A DNA stretch of 6,800 nucleotides, taken from the NCBI GenBank assembly GCA_943914515.1, contig CALUCI010000273.1, positions 1-6,800 on the forward strand, in the 5' to 3' direction. Below are positions 1-4,412 of this stretch, one piece after another. The notes under the pieces were generated by a model, which was not told where the DNA came from, searched no databases, and worked only from the letters and a program-made list of their open reading frames with translations. Origin of the DNA: an uncultured Pseudomonas sp. (GTDB lineage: Bacteria; Pseudomonadota; Gammaproteobacteria; Pseudomonadales; Pseudomonadaceae). Position numbers and translations under genes: made by a program. Each line of letters starts with the position of its first letter. The stretch's first letter is position 1.

Positions 1-51
1 GCCTGCATGGCATGCAGGAGGTCAGCGGTTCGATCCCGCTTAGCTCCACCA
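1..51 (+). tRNA. tRNA-Ala(GGC), 3' part, cut by the left window edge
   Basis: This is the 3' portion of an alanine tRNA. The anticodon arm is visible as CCTGC / ATGGCAT / GCAGG with anticodon GGC. It is followed by the variable loop, a T arm containing GGTTCGATCCC, the 3' acceptor strand TAGCTCC, discriminator A and an encoded CCA ending at base 51. The acceptor 5' strand and D arm lie outside the window. It decodes GCC/GCU alanine codons. It is probably co-transcribed with the tRNA-Glu that starts 44 bases downstream, since no terminator separates them. Confidence 0.95.
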
Positions 52-95
52 ATTCCGCCAGGATTCGTGAAAACGGATCTGTACGAAGGTTACAA

Positions 96-171
96 GTCCC
101 CTTCGTCTAGTGGCCTAGGACACCGCCCTTTCACGGCGGTAACAGGGGTTCGAGTCCCCTAGGGGACGCCA
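96..171 (+). tRNA. tRNA-Glu(TTC)
   Basis: A complete 76-base glutamate tRNA. The acceptor stem pairs GTCCCCT with AGGGGAC. The anticodon stem CCGCC/GGCGG encloses the loop CTTTCAC with anticodon TTC at 130-132. The T arm contains GGTTCGAGTCC, and CCA is encoded at the 3' end. It decodes GAA/GAG. It follows tRNA-Ala(GGC) closely and is followed 23 bases later by a strong terminator, so the two form the end of a short tRNA operon. Ala-Glu tRNA pairs near gltX are familiar in Pseudomonas genomes (from memory, not checked here). Confidence 0.98.
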
Positions 172-194
172 ATTTACCCGCTTTGCGGGATTTC

Positions 195-232
195 AAGGCT
201 CATTCGATTATTGAATGAGCCTTTTGTTTTTT
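195..232 (+). terminator. Intrinsic terminator of the tRNA operon
   Basis: A perfect 11-bp stem, AAGGCTCATTC (195-205) with GAATGAGCCTT (213-223), encloses the 7-base loop GATTATT. It runs directly into a T-rich tract (TTTTGTTTTTT, ending at 232). This is a textbook rho-independent terminator on the plus strand. It separates tRNA transcription from the TetR gene downstream. Confidence 0.95.
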
Positions 233-283
233 CCGTCAAAAAAACTTTTTCTGCGCCGCCAGACCAGCGGCGCGGGAAAACGC

Positions 284-311
284 TTGCCTTTAAATATTAT
301 GAGCATAATAT
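284..311 (+). promoter_or_regulatory. Probable sigma-70 promoter of the TetR cluster
   Basis: A -35-like TTGCCT (284-289) is followed by a 16-base spacer and a -10-like TAATAT (306-311), which puts the transcription start near 318 and leaves a leader of about 20 bases before the ATG at 340. The -10 hexamer lies inside the inverted repeat at 293-312, so a repressor bound there would block RNA polymerase. The prediction is by eye. The AT-rich stretch offers other -10 choices, for example TATTAT at 295-300, but without a good -35. Confidence 0.55.
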
Positions 312-326
312 TGCGACCATAATATT
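293..326 (+). promoter_or_regulatory. Predicted TetR operator with three phased half-sites
   Basis: AATATTATG (293-301) and CATAATATT (304-312) form a perfect 9-bp inverted repeat with a 2-bp centre. The second arm recurs exactly as CATAATATT at 318-326, a direct repeat 14 bp on. The AATATT core therefore sits at 293, 307 and 321, a strict 14-bp period. The block overlaps the predicted -10 element and ends 13 bases before the TetR start codon. Operators of TetR-family proteins are typically short palindromes next to the regulator gene, so autorepression is the natural inference. No binding is shown by sequence alone. Confidence 0.7.
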
Positions 327-339
327 TTGGAGGTGCGCC

Positions 340-879
340 ATGACTGACAAGAAAGCCCAGACCCGCGAGCGCATCCTCGATGCCGCGCGCAGTGCGCTGA
401 TCCAGCAAGGCCCCGCCGATCCGAGCGTCAACCAGGTGATGGGCGCTGCGGGTTTGACCGTAGGCGGCTTCTACGCTCACTTCGAGAGCAAGGATGCCTT
501 GATGCTCGAGGCGTTCACCCAGTTGCTTTGCGAGCGCCGCGCGCTGCTGAGTCAAGTCGACCCGTCCCTCGATGGCCAGGGTCGGCGTGCCCTGGTGGCA
601 GCCTTCTATCTGTCGCGCAAGCACCGCGACGCCACCGTGGGCGCATGTCCGCTACCTACGTCACTCAGTGAGATGACCCGCCTGCCCGACGAGTTTCGCA
701 AGGTGCTGGCGGAGCACATCGAGCTGATGGCCGCGCAACTGGTGGACAGCCCTGAAGAAGCCGACAAAGTCCTCGCCGATCTCGCCCTGATGGTCGGTGG
801 CCTGGCCCTGGCGCGCGCCCTGGGTAACGACGAATTGTCTGATCGTGTCTTGCGTGCCGCCAAGTCGGCGGTGATCTGA
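340..879 (+). CDS. TetR/AcrR-family transcriptional repressor
   Basis: A 179-residue protein of normal TetR-family length, a DNA-binding repressor that normally releases its operator when a small ligand binds. The N-terminal domain (residues 8-60) shows the family signature: a first helix RERILDAARSAL, then a helix-turn-helix around residues 28-50 with AAGLTVGGFYAHFESKDAL. The rest is the helical ligand and dimer domain, ending in the common LMVGGLALARAL segment. Cys103 sits in GACPLP just before a long helix, and Cys64 is the other cysteine. The ATG at 340 is chosen because GGAGGT lies 5 bases upstream; an in-frame ATG at 211 would start inside the tRNA terminator. The gene heads a cluster with a hydrolase 23 bases downstream, so it probably controls that gene and itself. 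The ligand is unknown. Confidence 0.93.
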   Translation: MTDKKAQTRERILDAARSALIQQGPADPSVNQVMGAAGLTVGGFYAHFESKDALMLEAFTQLLCERRALLSQVDPSLDGQGRRALVAAFYLSRKHRDATVGACPLPTSLSEMTRLPDEFRKVLAEHIELMAAQLVDSPEEADKVLADLALMVGGLALARALGNDELSDRVLRAAKSAVI

Positions 880-902
880 AAAAGCCCTGCGGGAGTTGAG
901 CG

Positions 903-1736
903 ATGAATACCTTGAGCTGGATTCGTGGCGTGAACGGCACCTTGGGCTGGTTGGCCCCTGGACATATCGCCAGCAAGATGCACCGGGCCTTCATGACCCC
1001 GCGCACTTTGCCGCCACGGCAGTGGGAACTGCCGCTGCTGGCGCGAGCCGAGCGCATCACCTTGCGTTTCGGCTTGTCCGCCCTGCGCTGGGGTCAGGGG
1101 CCGACGGTGTTGCTGATGCACGGTTGGGAAGGGCGGCCGACCCAGTTCGCCCGGATCATCGAGGTGCTGGTGGAGTCGGGCTACACCGTGGTGTCGCTGG
1201 AAGGGCCGGCGCACGGTCGTTCGCCCGGCCATCAGGCACATGTGATGCTCTTCGCCAGGGCAGTGCTGGAGGCCGCGTCCGAGCTGCCGCCGCTGAGGGC
1301 GGTGATCGGCCACTCCATGGGCGGTGCCAGTGTCTTGTTGGCCTTGCAATTGGGGCTGCGCGCCGAGGCCGTGGTCAGTATTGCCGCGCCAGCGCGCCTG
1401 CTGGGGGTGCTGCGTGGTTTTGCCCGGCACCTGAACCTGCCACCGCAAGCGCGGGCGGCTTTCGTACGCAAGGTCGAGCGGGATGTCGGTGTGCAGATCG
1501 CGCGGCTGGATGTCACCGGCTACCAACTGGACGTGCCCGGCCTCATCGTGCACGCGCAGGACGACAGGCTGGTGCCGGCCAGCGAGGCACAGGTAATTCA
1601 CGATGCCTGGTTCGATAGCCGTCTGCTGATGCTTGAAGAAGGCGGTCATCAGCGCGTTCTCGCCGACCCGCGCGTAGTGGCCGGTGTGCTCGATCTGCTC
1701 AAGCGCAGCGACATGCCGCTACGCCAATCGGCATGA
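903..1736 (+). CDS. Alpha/beta-hydrolase fold protein
   Basis: A 277-residue serine hydrolase of the alpha/beta fold, with no signal peptide or membrane segment seen, so probably cytoplasmic. The triad is readable: nucleophile Ser138 in the elbow GHSMGG (136-141), acid Asp220 or Asp221 in HAQDD, and His249 in GGHQR. The oxyanion-hole motif HGWEG lies at 73-77 after the strand TVLLM. A helical cap probably covers about 165-205. Such enzymes cleave esters, thioesters or lactones; the substrate cannot be read from sequence. GGGAG ends 7 bases before the ATG at 903, which supports this start. It follows the TetR gene by 23 bases without a terminator and is the likeliest direct target of that repressor. 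A thioesterase gene downstream hints at acyl-group chemistry. Confidence 0.92.
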   Translation: MNTLSWIRGVNGTLGWLAPGHIASKMHRAFMTPRTLPPRQWELPLLARAERITLRFGLSALRWGQGPTVLLMHGWEGRPTQFARIIEVLVESGYTVVSLEGPAHGRSPGHQAHVMLFARAVLEAASELPPLRAVIGHSMGGASVLLALQLGLRAEAVVSIAAPARLLGVLRGFARHLNLPPQARAAFVRKVERDVGVQIARLDVTGYQLDVPGLIVHAQDDRLVPASEAQVIHDAWFDSRLLMLEEGGHQRVLADPRVVAGVLDLLKRSDMPLRQSA

Positions 1737-1779
1737 TCATCCGTTACACTCTGCCCGTTCATCACATACGGGAGCGGGC

Positions 1780-2220
1780 ATGAGCTGGGATCTGGCAACG
1801 CCATTCGTCATCGACCTGCGCGTCGGTGCCGAGGATATCGACGGGTTGGGGCACGCCAACAACGCCGTCTACGTCACCTGGCTGGAGCGCTGCGCTTGGC
1901 GCCACTCGCAGCGCCTGGGCCTGGACCTTGCCGAATACCGGCGACTGGACCGGGCCATGGCCGTGGTCCGGCACGAGATCGACTACCTGGCCAGTGCCTA
2001 CGAAGACGACGAATTGCAACTGGCGACCTGGATCGTCGACTGGGACCAGCGCCTGAAAATGACCCGGCACTTCCAGCTGTGCCGCCCCAGCGACGGCACC
2101 ACGTTGCTGCGCGCGCAGACCACCTTTGTTTGCATCGAGCTGTCGACCGGCAAGCCGAAGCGCATGCCGGCGGAGTTCCTCGAGGGCTATGGCCAGGCGC
2201 TGACCGGCAAACCGGCATGA
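1780..2220 (+). CDS. Hot-dog fold acyl-CoA thioesterase (4HBT family, YbgC/FadM-like)
   Basis: A 146-residue single-domain protein, the usual length for the 4HBT/YbgC/FadM class of acyl-CoA thioesterases, which hydrolyse acyl-CoA to free acid and CoA in the cytoplasm. The family signature is near the N terminus: Asp21 in EDIDGLGHANNAVY (residues 19-31), with His25, Asn27, Asn28 and Tyr31. Asp21 aligns with the catalytic aspartate of the family. The long hot-dog helix follows (VTWLERCAWRHSQRLG), then the beta strands. The start at 1780 has GGGAG 5 bases upstream; the in-frame ATG at 1684 lies inside the hydrolase gene and is rejected. The gene begins 43 bases after the hydrolase stop, and its stop overlaps the next start as ATGA. 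Chain-length preference is unknown. Confidence 0.9.
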   Translation: MSWDLATPFVIDLRVGAEDIDGLGHANNAVYVTWLERCAWRHSQRLGLDLAEYRRLDRAMAVVRHEIDYLASAYEDDELQLATWIVDWDQRLKMTRHFQLCRPSDGTTLLRAQTTFVCIELSTGKPKRMPAEFLEGYGQALTGKPA

Positions 2221-2666
2221 TTCGTCTGGCGTGTGGCGCAGATGAGGTGGCCGTTCTTGGCGTAGTGCAGGCCGCTTACTTGCCCTATGTCGCCAGCATC
2301 GGCGTGCGCCCCGGCCCGCTGGACGACGACTACGCCGATCTGATCCGCCAGCAGCAGGTCTGGCTGCTTGAGCAGAACGGCGCCGCCTGCGCCATCCTCG
2401 TACTGTGTCGCGAGCCCGACGCGATGCTGCTTGCCAATGTCGCGGTCGATCCTGCCTTCCAGGGGCAGGGCCATGGCCGCCAATTGATCGACTTCGCCGA
2501 AACCCGCGCCCGCGAAGCCGGCTTTTCCCGCATCCGCCTCTACACCAATGCCGCCATGCAGGCCAACGTGGTGCTGTATGAGCGTCTGGGCTATCGCGAG
2601 ACGCACCGGGCGACGGAGCACGGGTTCAATCGGGTGTTCATGGAAAAGGCGCTGGAAAGCCGCTAA
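2217..2666 (+). CDS. GNAT-family N-acetyltransferase
   Basis: A 149-residue GCN5-related acetyltransferase that would transfer acetyl from acetyl-CoA to an amine. Motif A is clear: the strand LLANVAVDPAF (71-81), then the pyrophosphate-binding loop QGQGHGR (82-88) and the helix QLIDFAETRAREAGF. Motif B follows with RIRLYTN, then NVVLYERLGYRE, where Tyr121 is the usual candidate general acid. Length is typical for the family. The substrate is not recognisable. The start at 2217 is set by the ATGA overlap with the thioesterase stop. No Shine-Dalgarno is visible before it, so translation probably depends on ribosomes finishing the upstream gene. It is the last gene of the TetR cluster. Confidence 0.9.
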   Translation: MIRLACGADEVAVLGVVQAAYLPYVASIGVRPGPLDDDYADLIRQQQVWLLEQNGAACAILVLCREPDAMLLANVAVDPAFQGQGHGRQLIDFAETRAREAGFSRIRLYTNAAMQANVVLYERLGYRETHRATEHGFNRVFMEKALESR

Positions 2667-2697
2667 GCGCCCGCAGATCCGGCGCAACTGCGCCCGG
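2667..2697 (+). repeat. Competing GC hairpin arms after the GNAT gene
   Basis: GCGCC (2667-2671), GGCGC (2681-2685) and GCGCC (2690-2694) follow the GNAT stop directly. The middle arm can pair with either flank. The tighter choice has a four-base AACT loop and can extend through CC/GG across a bulged C. No T tract follows, so this is not a canonical intrinsic terminator. It may mark the 3' end of the TetR-cluster transcript. Confidence 0.35.
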
Positions 2698-2711
2698 TCG
2701 TAAGCTACGGC

Positions 2712-2739
2712 TTCCATTTGCCCCAACCCCGTTTACTAT
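2712..2739 (+). promoter_or_regulatory. Probable sigma-70 promoter of dusC
   Basis: A good -10-like TACTAT (2734-2739) lies 16 bases downstream of a weak -35-like TTCCAT (2712-2717). The start of transcription would fall near 2746, giving a leader of about 22 bases that retains the GAGG at 2755-2758. The weak -35 keeps confidence moderate. Confidence 0.45.
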
Positions 2740-2767
2740 GTGCGCAATTTTTCCGAGGTCTTCCCCC

Positions 2768-3730
2768 ATGCAAATTGCCCTGGCCCCAATGGAGGGGCTG
2801 GTCGATGACATCCTGCGCGACATTCTGACCCGGGTCGGTGGCATCGACTGGTGCGTCACCGAGTTCATCCGGGTCTGTGATCGGGTGTTGCCCGCTGCCC
2901 AGTTCCACAAGATGGCGCCGGAGCTGGAGCACGGTGCGCGCACCGCGGCCGGGGTGCCGATGCGCGTGCAGTTGCTGGGCTCGGACCCGGTTTGCCTGGC
3001 CGATAACGCCGCGCTGGCCTGTGAACTGGGCGCGCCGGTGATCGACCTGAATTTCGGCTGCCCGGCCAAGACGGTCAACAAGTCCCGTGGTGGCGCGGTG
3101 CTGCTCAAGGAGCCCGAGCTGCTGCACCGCATCGTTCGCGAGGTGCGCAAGGCGGTTCCGGCGCATATTCCGGTGACGTCGAAAATGCGCCTGGGCTTCG
3201 ACAGCCCTGACGGTGCGCTGGACTGCGGCACGGCCCTGGCGGAAGGCGGTTCGGCGCATCTGGTGGTGCATGCGCGGACCAAGGTCGAGGGTTACAAGCC
3301 GCCAGCCCATTGGGAGTGGGTGGCGCGGGTGCAGGACGTGGTCAAGGTGCCGGTGTTCGCCAACGGCGAGGTCTGGACCCTCGACGACTGGCGGCGCTGC
3401 CGCGAGGTCAGTGGGGTCAAGGACATCATGCTCGGGCGCGGCCTGGTCTCGCGGCCGGATCTGGCCCGGCAGATCGCTGCGGTACGGGATGGTGTGGAGT
3501 TCCAGCCGCTGGACTGGGCCTCGCTGCTGCCGCTGATCCAGGCGTTCTGGCTGCGGGTACGCGTGGAACTGACCCCGCGAGCGGCACCCGGGCGTCTCAA
3601 GCAGTGGGTGGCGATGCTGACCCGCACCTACCCGGAAGCCACCGCCCTGTTCAACGAGCTGCGCCGTGAAACCGACTGCGACCGGGTCGGCTTGCTGATC
3701 GATGTAGCGCCGCCTGTCGCCGCAGCGTAA
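2768..3730 (+). CDS. dusC: tRNA-dihydrouridine(16) synthase DusC
   Basis: A 320-residue flavin-dependent enzyme that reduces uridine to dihydrouridine in the tRNA D loop using FMN and NADPH. The N terminus MQIALAPMEG begins the FMN-binding TIM barrel directly, as in E. coli DusC. The catalytic cysteine is Cys98 in NFGCPAK, followed by VNKSRGGA. Lys139 in SKMRLG, His168 in HART and Asn199-Gly200 are the usual flavin and phosphate contacts. The C-terminal helical domain (from about 250) binds tRNA. DusC rather than DusA or DusB is favoured by the start, the overall length and the TEFIRVCDRVLP segment, which resembles E. coli DusC; position 16 is inferred from the family. The ATG at 2768 has GAGG 9 bases upstream; an in-frame ATG at 2738 lies inside the predicted -10 and is rejected. 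No clear terminator follows before ibpA. Confidence 0.94.
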   Translation: MQIALAPMEGLVDDILRDILTRVGGIDWCVTEFIRVCDRVLPAAQFHKMAPELEHGARTAAGVPMRVQLLGSDPVCLADNAALACELGAPVIDLNFGCPAKTVNKSRGGAVLLKEPELLHRIVREVRKAVPAHIPVTSKMRLGFDSPDGALDCGTALAEGGSAHLVVHARTKVEGYKPPAHWEWVARVQDVVKVPVFANGEVWTLDDWRRCREVSGVKDIMLGRGLVSRPDLARQIAAVRDGVEFQPLDWASLLPLIQAFWLRVRVELTPRAAPGRLKQWVAMLTRTYPEATALFNELRRETDCDRVGLLIDVAPPVAAA

Positions 3731-3748
3731 GAAATTTTTCAGACAACG

Positions 3749-3776
3749 CTTGAAATAGTTCTGGTGGTCCTCATCT
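3749..3776 (+). promoter_or_regulatory. Sigma-32 (RpoH) heat-shock promoter of ibpA
   Basis: CTTGAAA (3749-3755) matches the sigma-32 -35 consensus exactly. After a 13-base spacer comes CCTCATCT (3769-3776), one mismatch from the fixed positions of the CCCCATnT -10 consensus. Spacing is within the normal range. Transcription would start near 3783-3785, leaving a leader of about 60 bases before the ibpA ATG. It lies directly after the dusC stop. Confidence 0.88.
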
Positions 3777-3783
3777 AGGGAGT

Positions 3784-3843
3784 ACGCGATGCCGAAGTCG
3801 GGTCGCGTCAAACCCAACTCGCTGATATTTCAGGAGATGTACC
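3784..3843 (+). promoter_or_regulatory. ROSE-type RNA thermometer in the ibpA 5' UTR
   Basis: Two hairpins fit the leader. Hairpin I pairs ACGCGA (3784-3789) with TCGCGT (3803-3808), with an inner CCG/CGG pairing. Hairpin II pairs CTC-CTGA (3818-3820 and 3822-3825) with TCAGGAG (3830-3836) across the loop TATT, leaving G3821 bulged or non-canonically paired. The TCAGGAG arm contains the Shine-Dalgarno AGGAG (3832-3836). The opposite arm reads TCGCT, which fits the UYGCU anti-Shine-Dalgarno signature of ROSE elements, including the G that faces the Shine-Dalgarno. At low temperature this would hide the ribosome site; heating would open it. ROSE elements are known upstream of small heat-shock genes in rhizobia, enterics and Pseudomonas. 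Pairings were found by eye. Confidence 0.82.
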
Positions 3844-4287
3844 ATGACTACCGCTTTTTCCCTGGCTCCCTTGTTCCGCCATTCCGTTGGTTTCGACCGC
3901 TTCAATGACCTGTTCGAATCCGCGGCACGTAATGAGTCGGGTAGCAGCTACCCACCCTACAACGTCGAAAAACATGGCGATGACCATTATCGAATCGTGG
4001 TTGCCGCAGCCGGTTTCCAGGAGCAGGACCTCGACCTGCAAGTGGAGAAAGGCGTACTGACCGTCACCGGCGGCAAACGCGACAGCAACCATGAAAGCGT
4101 CACCTATCTGCACCAGGGCATTGCCCAGCGAGCGTTCAAGTTGTCCTTCCGTCTGGCTGACCATATCGAAGTCAAGTCGGCGGGACTGGCCAACGGCCTG
4201 CTCAGCGTTGACCTGCTTCGCGTCGTACCGGAAGAAGCCAAGGCCAAACGCATCCCGATCAACGGGGACAAGCCTGCACTGAACTGA
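3844..4287 (+). CDS. ibpA: Small heat-shock protein IbpA (Hsp20 family)
   Basis: A 147-residue ATP-independent chaperone that binds unfolding proteins and associates with inclusion bodies, handing clients to DnaK and ClpB. The N-terminal arm (1-36) carries the FRHSVGFDRFNDLFE segment typical of IbpA. The alpha-crystallin domain runs from about 37 (YPPYNVEKHGDDHYRI) to about 127, with AGF, a strand LTVTGGK and the signature ANGLLSVDL at 116-124. The C-terminal tail carries the IxI oligomerisation motif as I137-P-I139. Similarity to E. coli IbpA runs along the whole length (YPPYNVE, HYRI, YQGIA/LHQGIA, NGLL, RVxPE). The ATG at 3844 follows AGGAG by 7 bases. Control is expected at both promoter and leader level. 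It is monocistronic, with a terminator downstream. Confidence 0.96.
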   Translation: MTTAFSLAPLFRHSVGFDRFNDLFESAARNESGSSYPPYNVEKHGDDHYRIVVAAAGFQEQDLDLQVEKGVLTVTGGKRDSNHESVTYLHQGIAQRAFKLSFRLADHIEVKSAGLANGLLSVDLLRVVPEEAKAKRIPINGDKPALN

Positions 4288-4300
4288 GTGTTGGCTGACT

Positions 4301-4333
4301 AAAAAGGGGCGCCTGCAAAGGCGCCCTTTTTTT
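4301..4333 (+). terminator. Intrinsic terminator of ibpA
   Basis: GGGCGCC (4307-4313) pairs with GGCGCCC (4320-4326) around the loop TGCAAA, followed by seven T (4327-4333). The stem is preceded by AAAAA (4301-4305), so the reverse strand also shows a short T run after the hairpin. It may therefore act in both directions between ibpA and the converging GGDEF-EAL gene, more weakly on the minus strand. Confidence 0.93.
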
Positions 4334-4359
4334 AGCTTCAAGAAAAAGCGATCTGTGCC

Positions 4360-4384
4360 GCTGATGCTGATCAGTTGCATCAGC
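4360..4384. repeat. Short inverted repeat between the convergent genes
   Basis: GCTGATGC (4360-4367) and GCATCAGC (4377-4384) form a perfect 8-bp inverted repeat with a 9-base loop, 31 bases past the stop codon of the minus-strand GGDEF-EAL gene. On the minus strand no T run follows at once; a CTTTTTC lies further on. It could stabilise the 3' end of that transcript or help terminate it. The role is uncertain. Confidence 0.45.
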
Positions 4385-4412
4385 AGTGGTTCACCCGCGA
4401 TGGGCAACTACT

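Noticed and set aside
61..76. Similarity between GGATTCGTGAAA near the tRNAs and the same 12 bases near 6734
   Set aside because: The copy near 6734 lies within the GGDEF-EAL coding sequence and the flanks do not match, so it is most likely chance.
96..232. tRNA-Glu as an integration site for a mobile element
   Set aside because: The tRNA is intact, its 3' end is not repeated in the window, and no integrase or phage gene follows.
253..273. GC-rich perfect inverted repeat GCGCCGC / GCGGCGC between the tRNA terminator and the TetR promoter
   Set aside because: It has no T run on either side and lies upstream of the predicted transcript start, so neither a terminator nor a leader structure is supported.
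606..1649. A 347-codon open frame on the minus strand over the TetR and hydrolase genes
   Set aside because: Antisense to two genes with clear family motifs; biased composition and no domain.
2705..3817. A 370-codon open frame on the minus strand over dusC
   Set aside because: It lies antisense to a clear dusC and across the ibpA promoter; its product is Arg/Gln/His-rich with no recognisable motif and no ribosome site.
3789..3908. A 39-codon upstream open frame overlapping the ibpA start, with GGGAG at 3778-3782 before it
   Set aside because: The GGGAG lies at or before the predicted sigma-32 transcript start, so it would be missing from that mRNA. The peptide has no recognisable feature, and the thermometer pairing explains the leader better.
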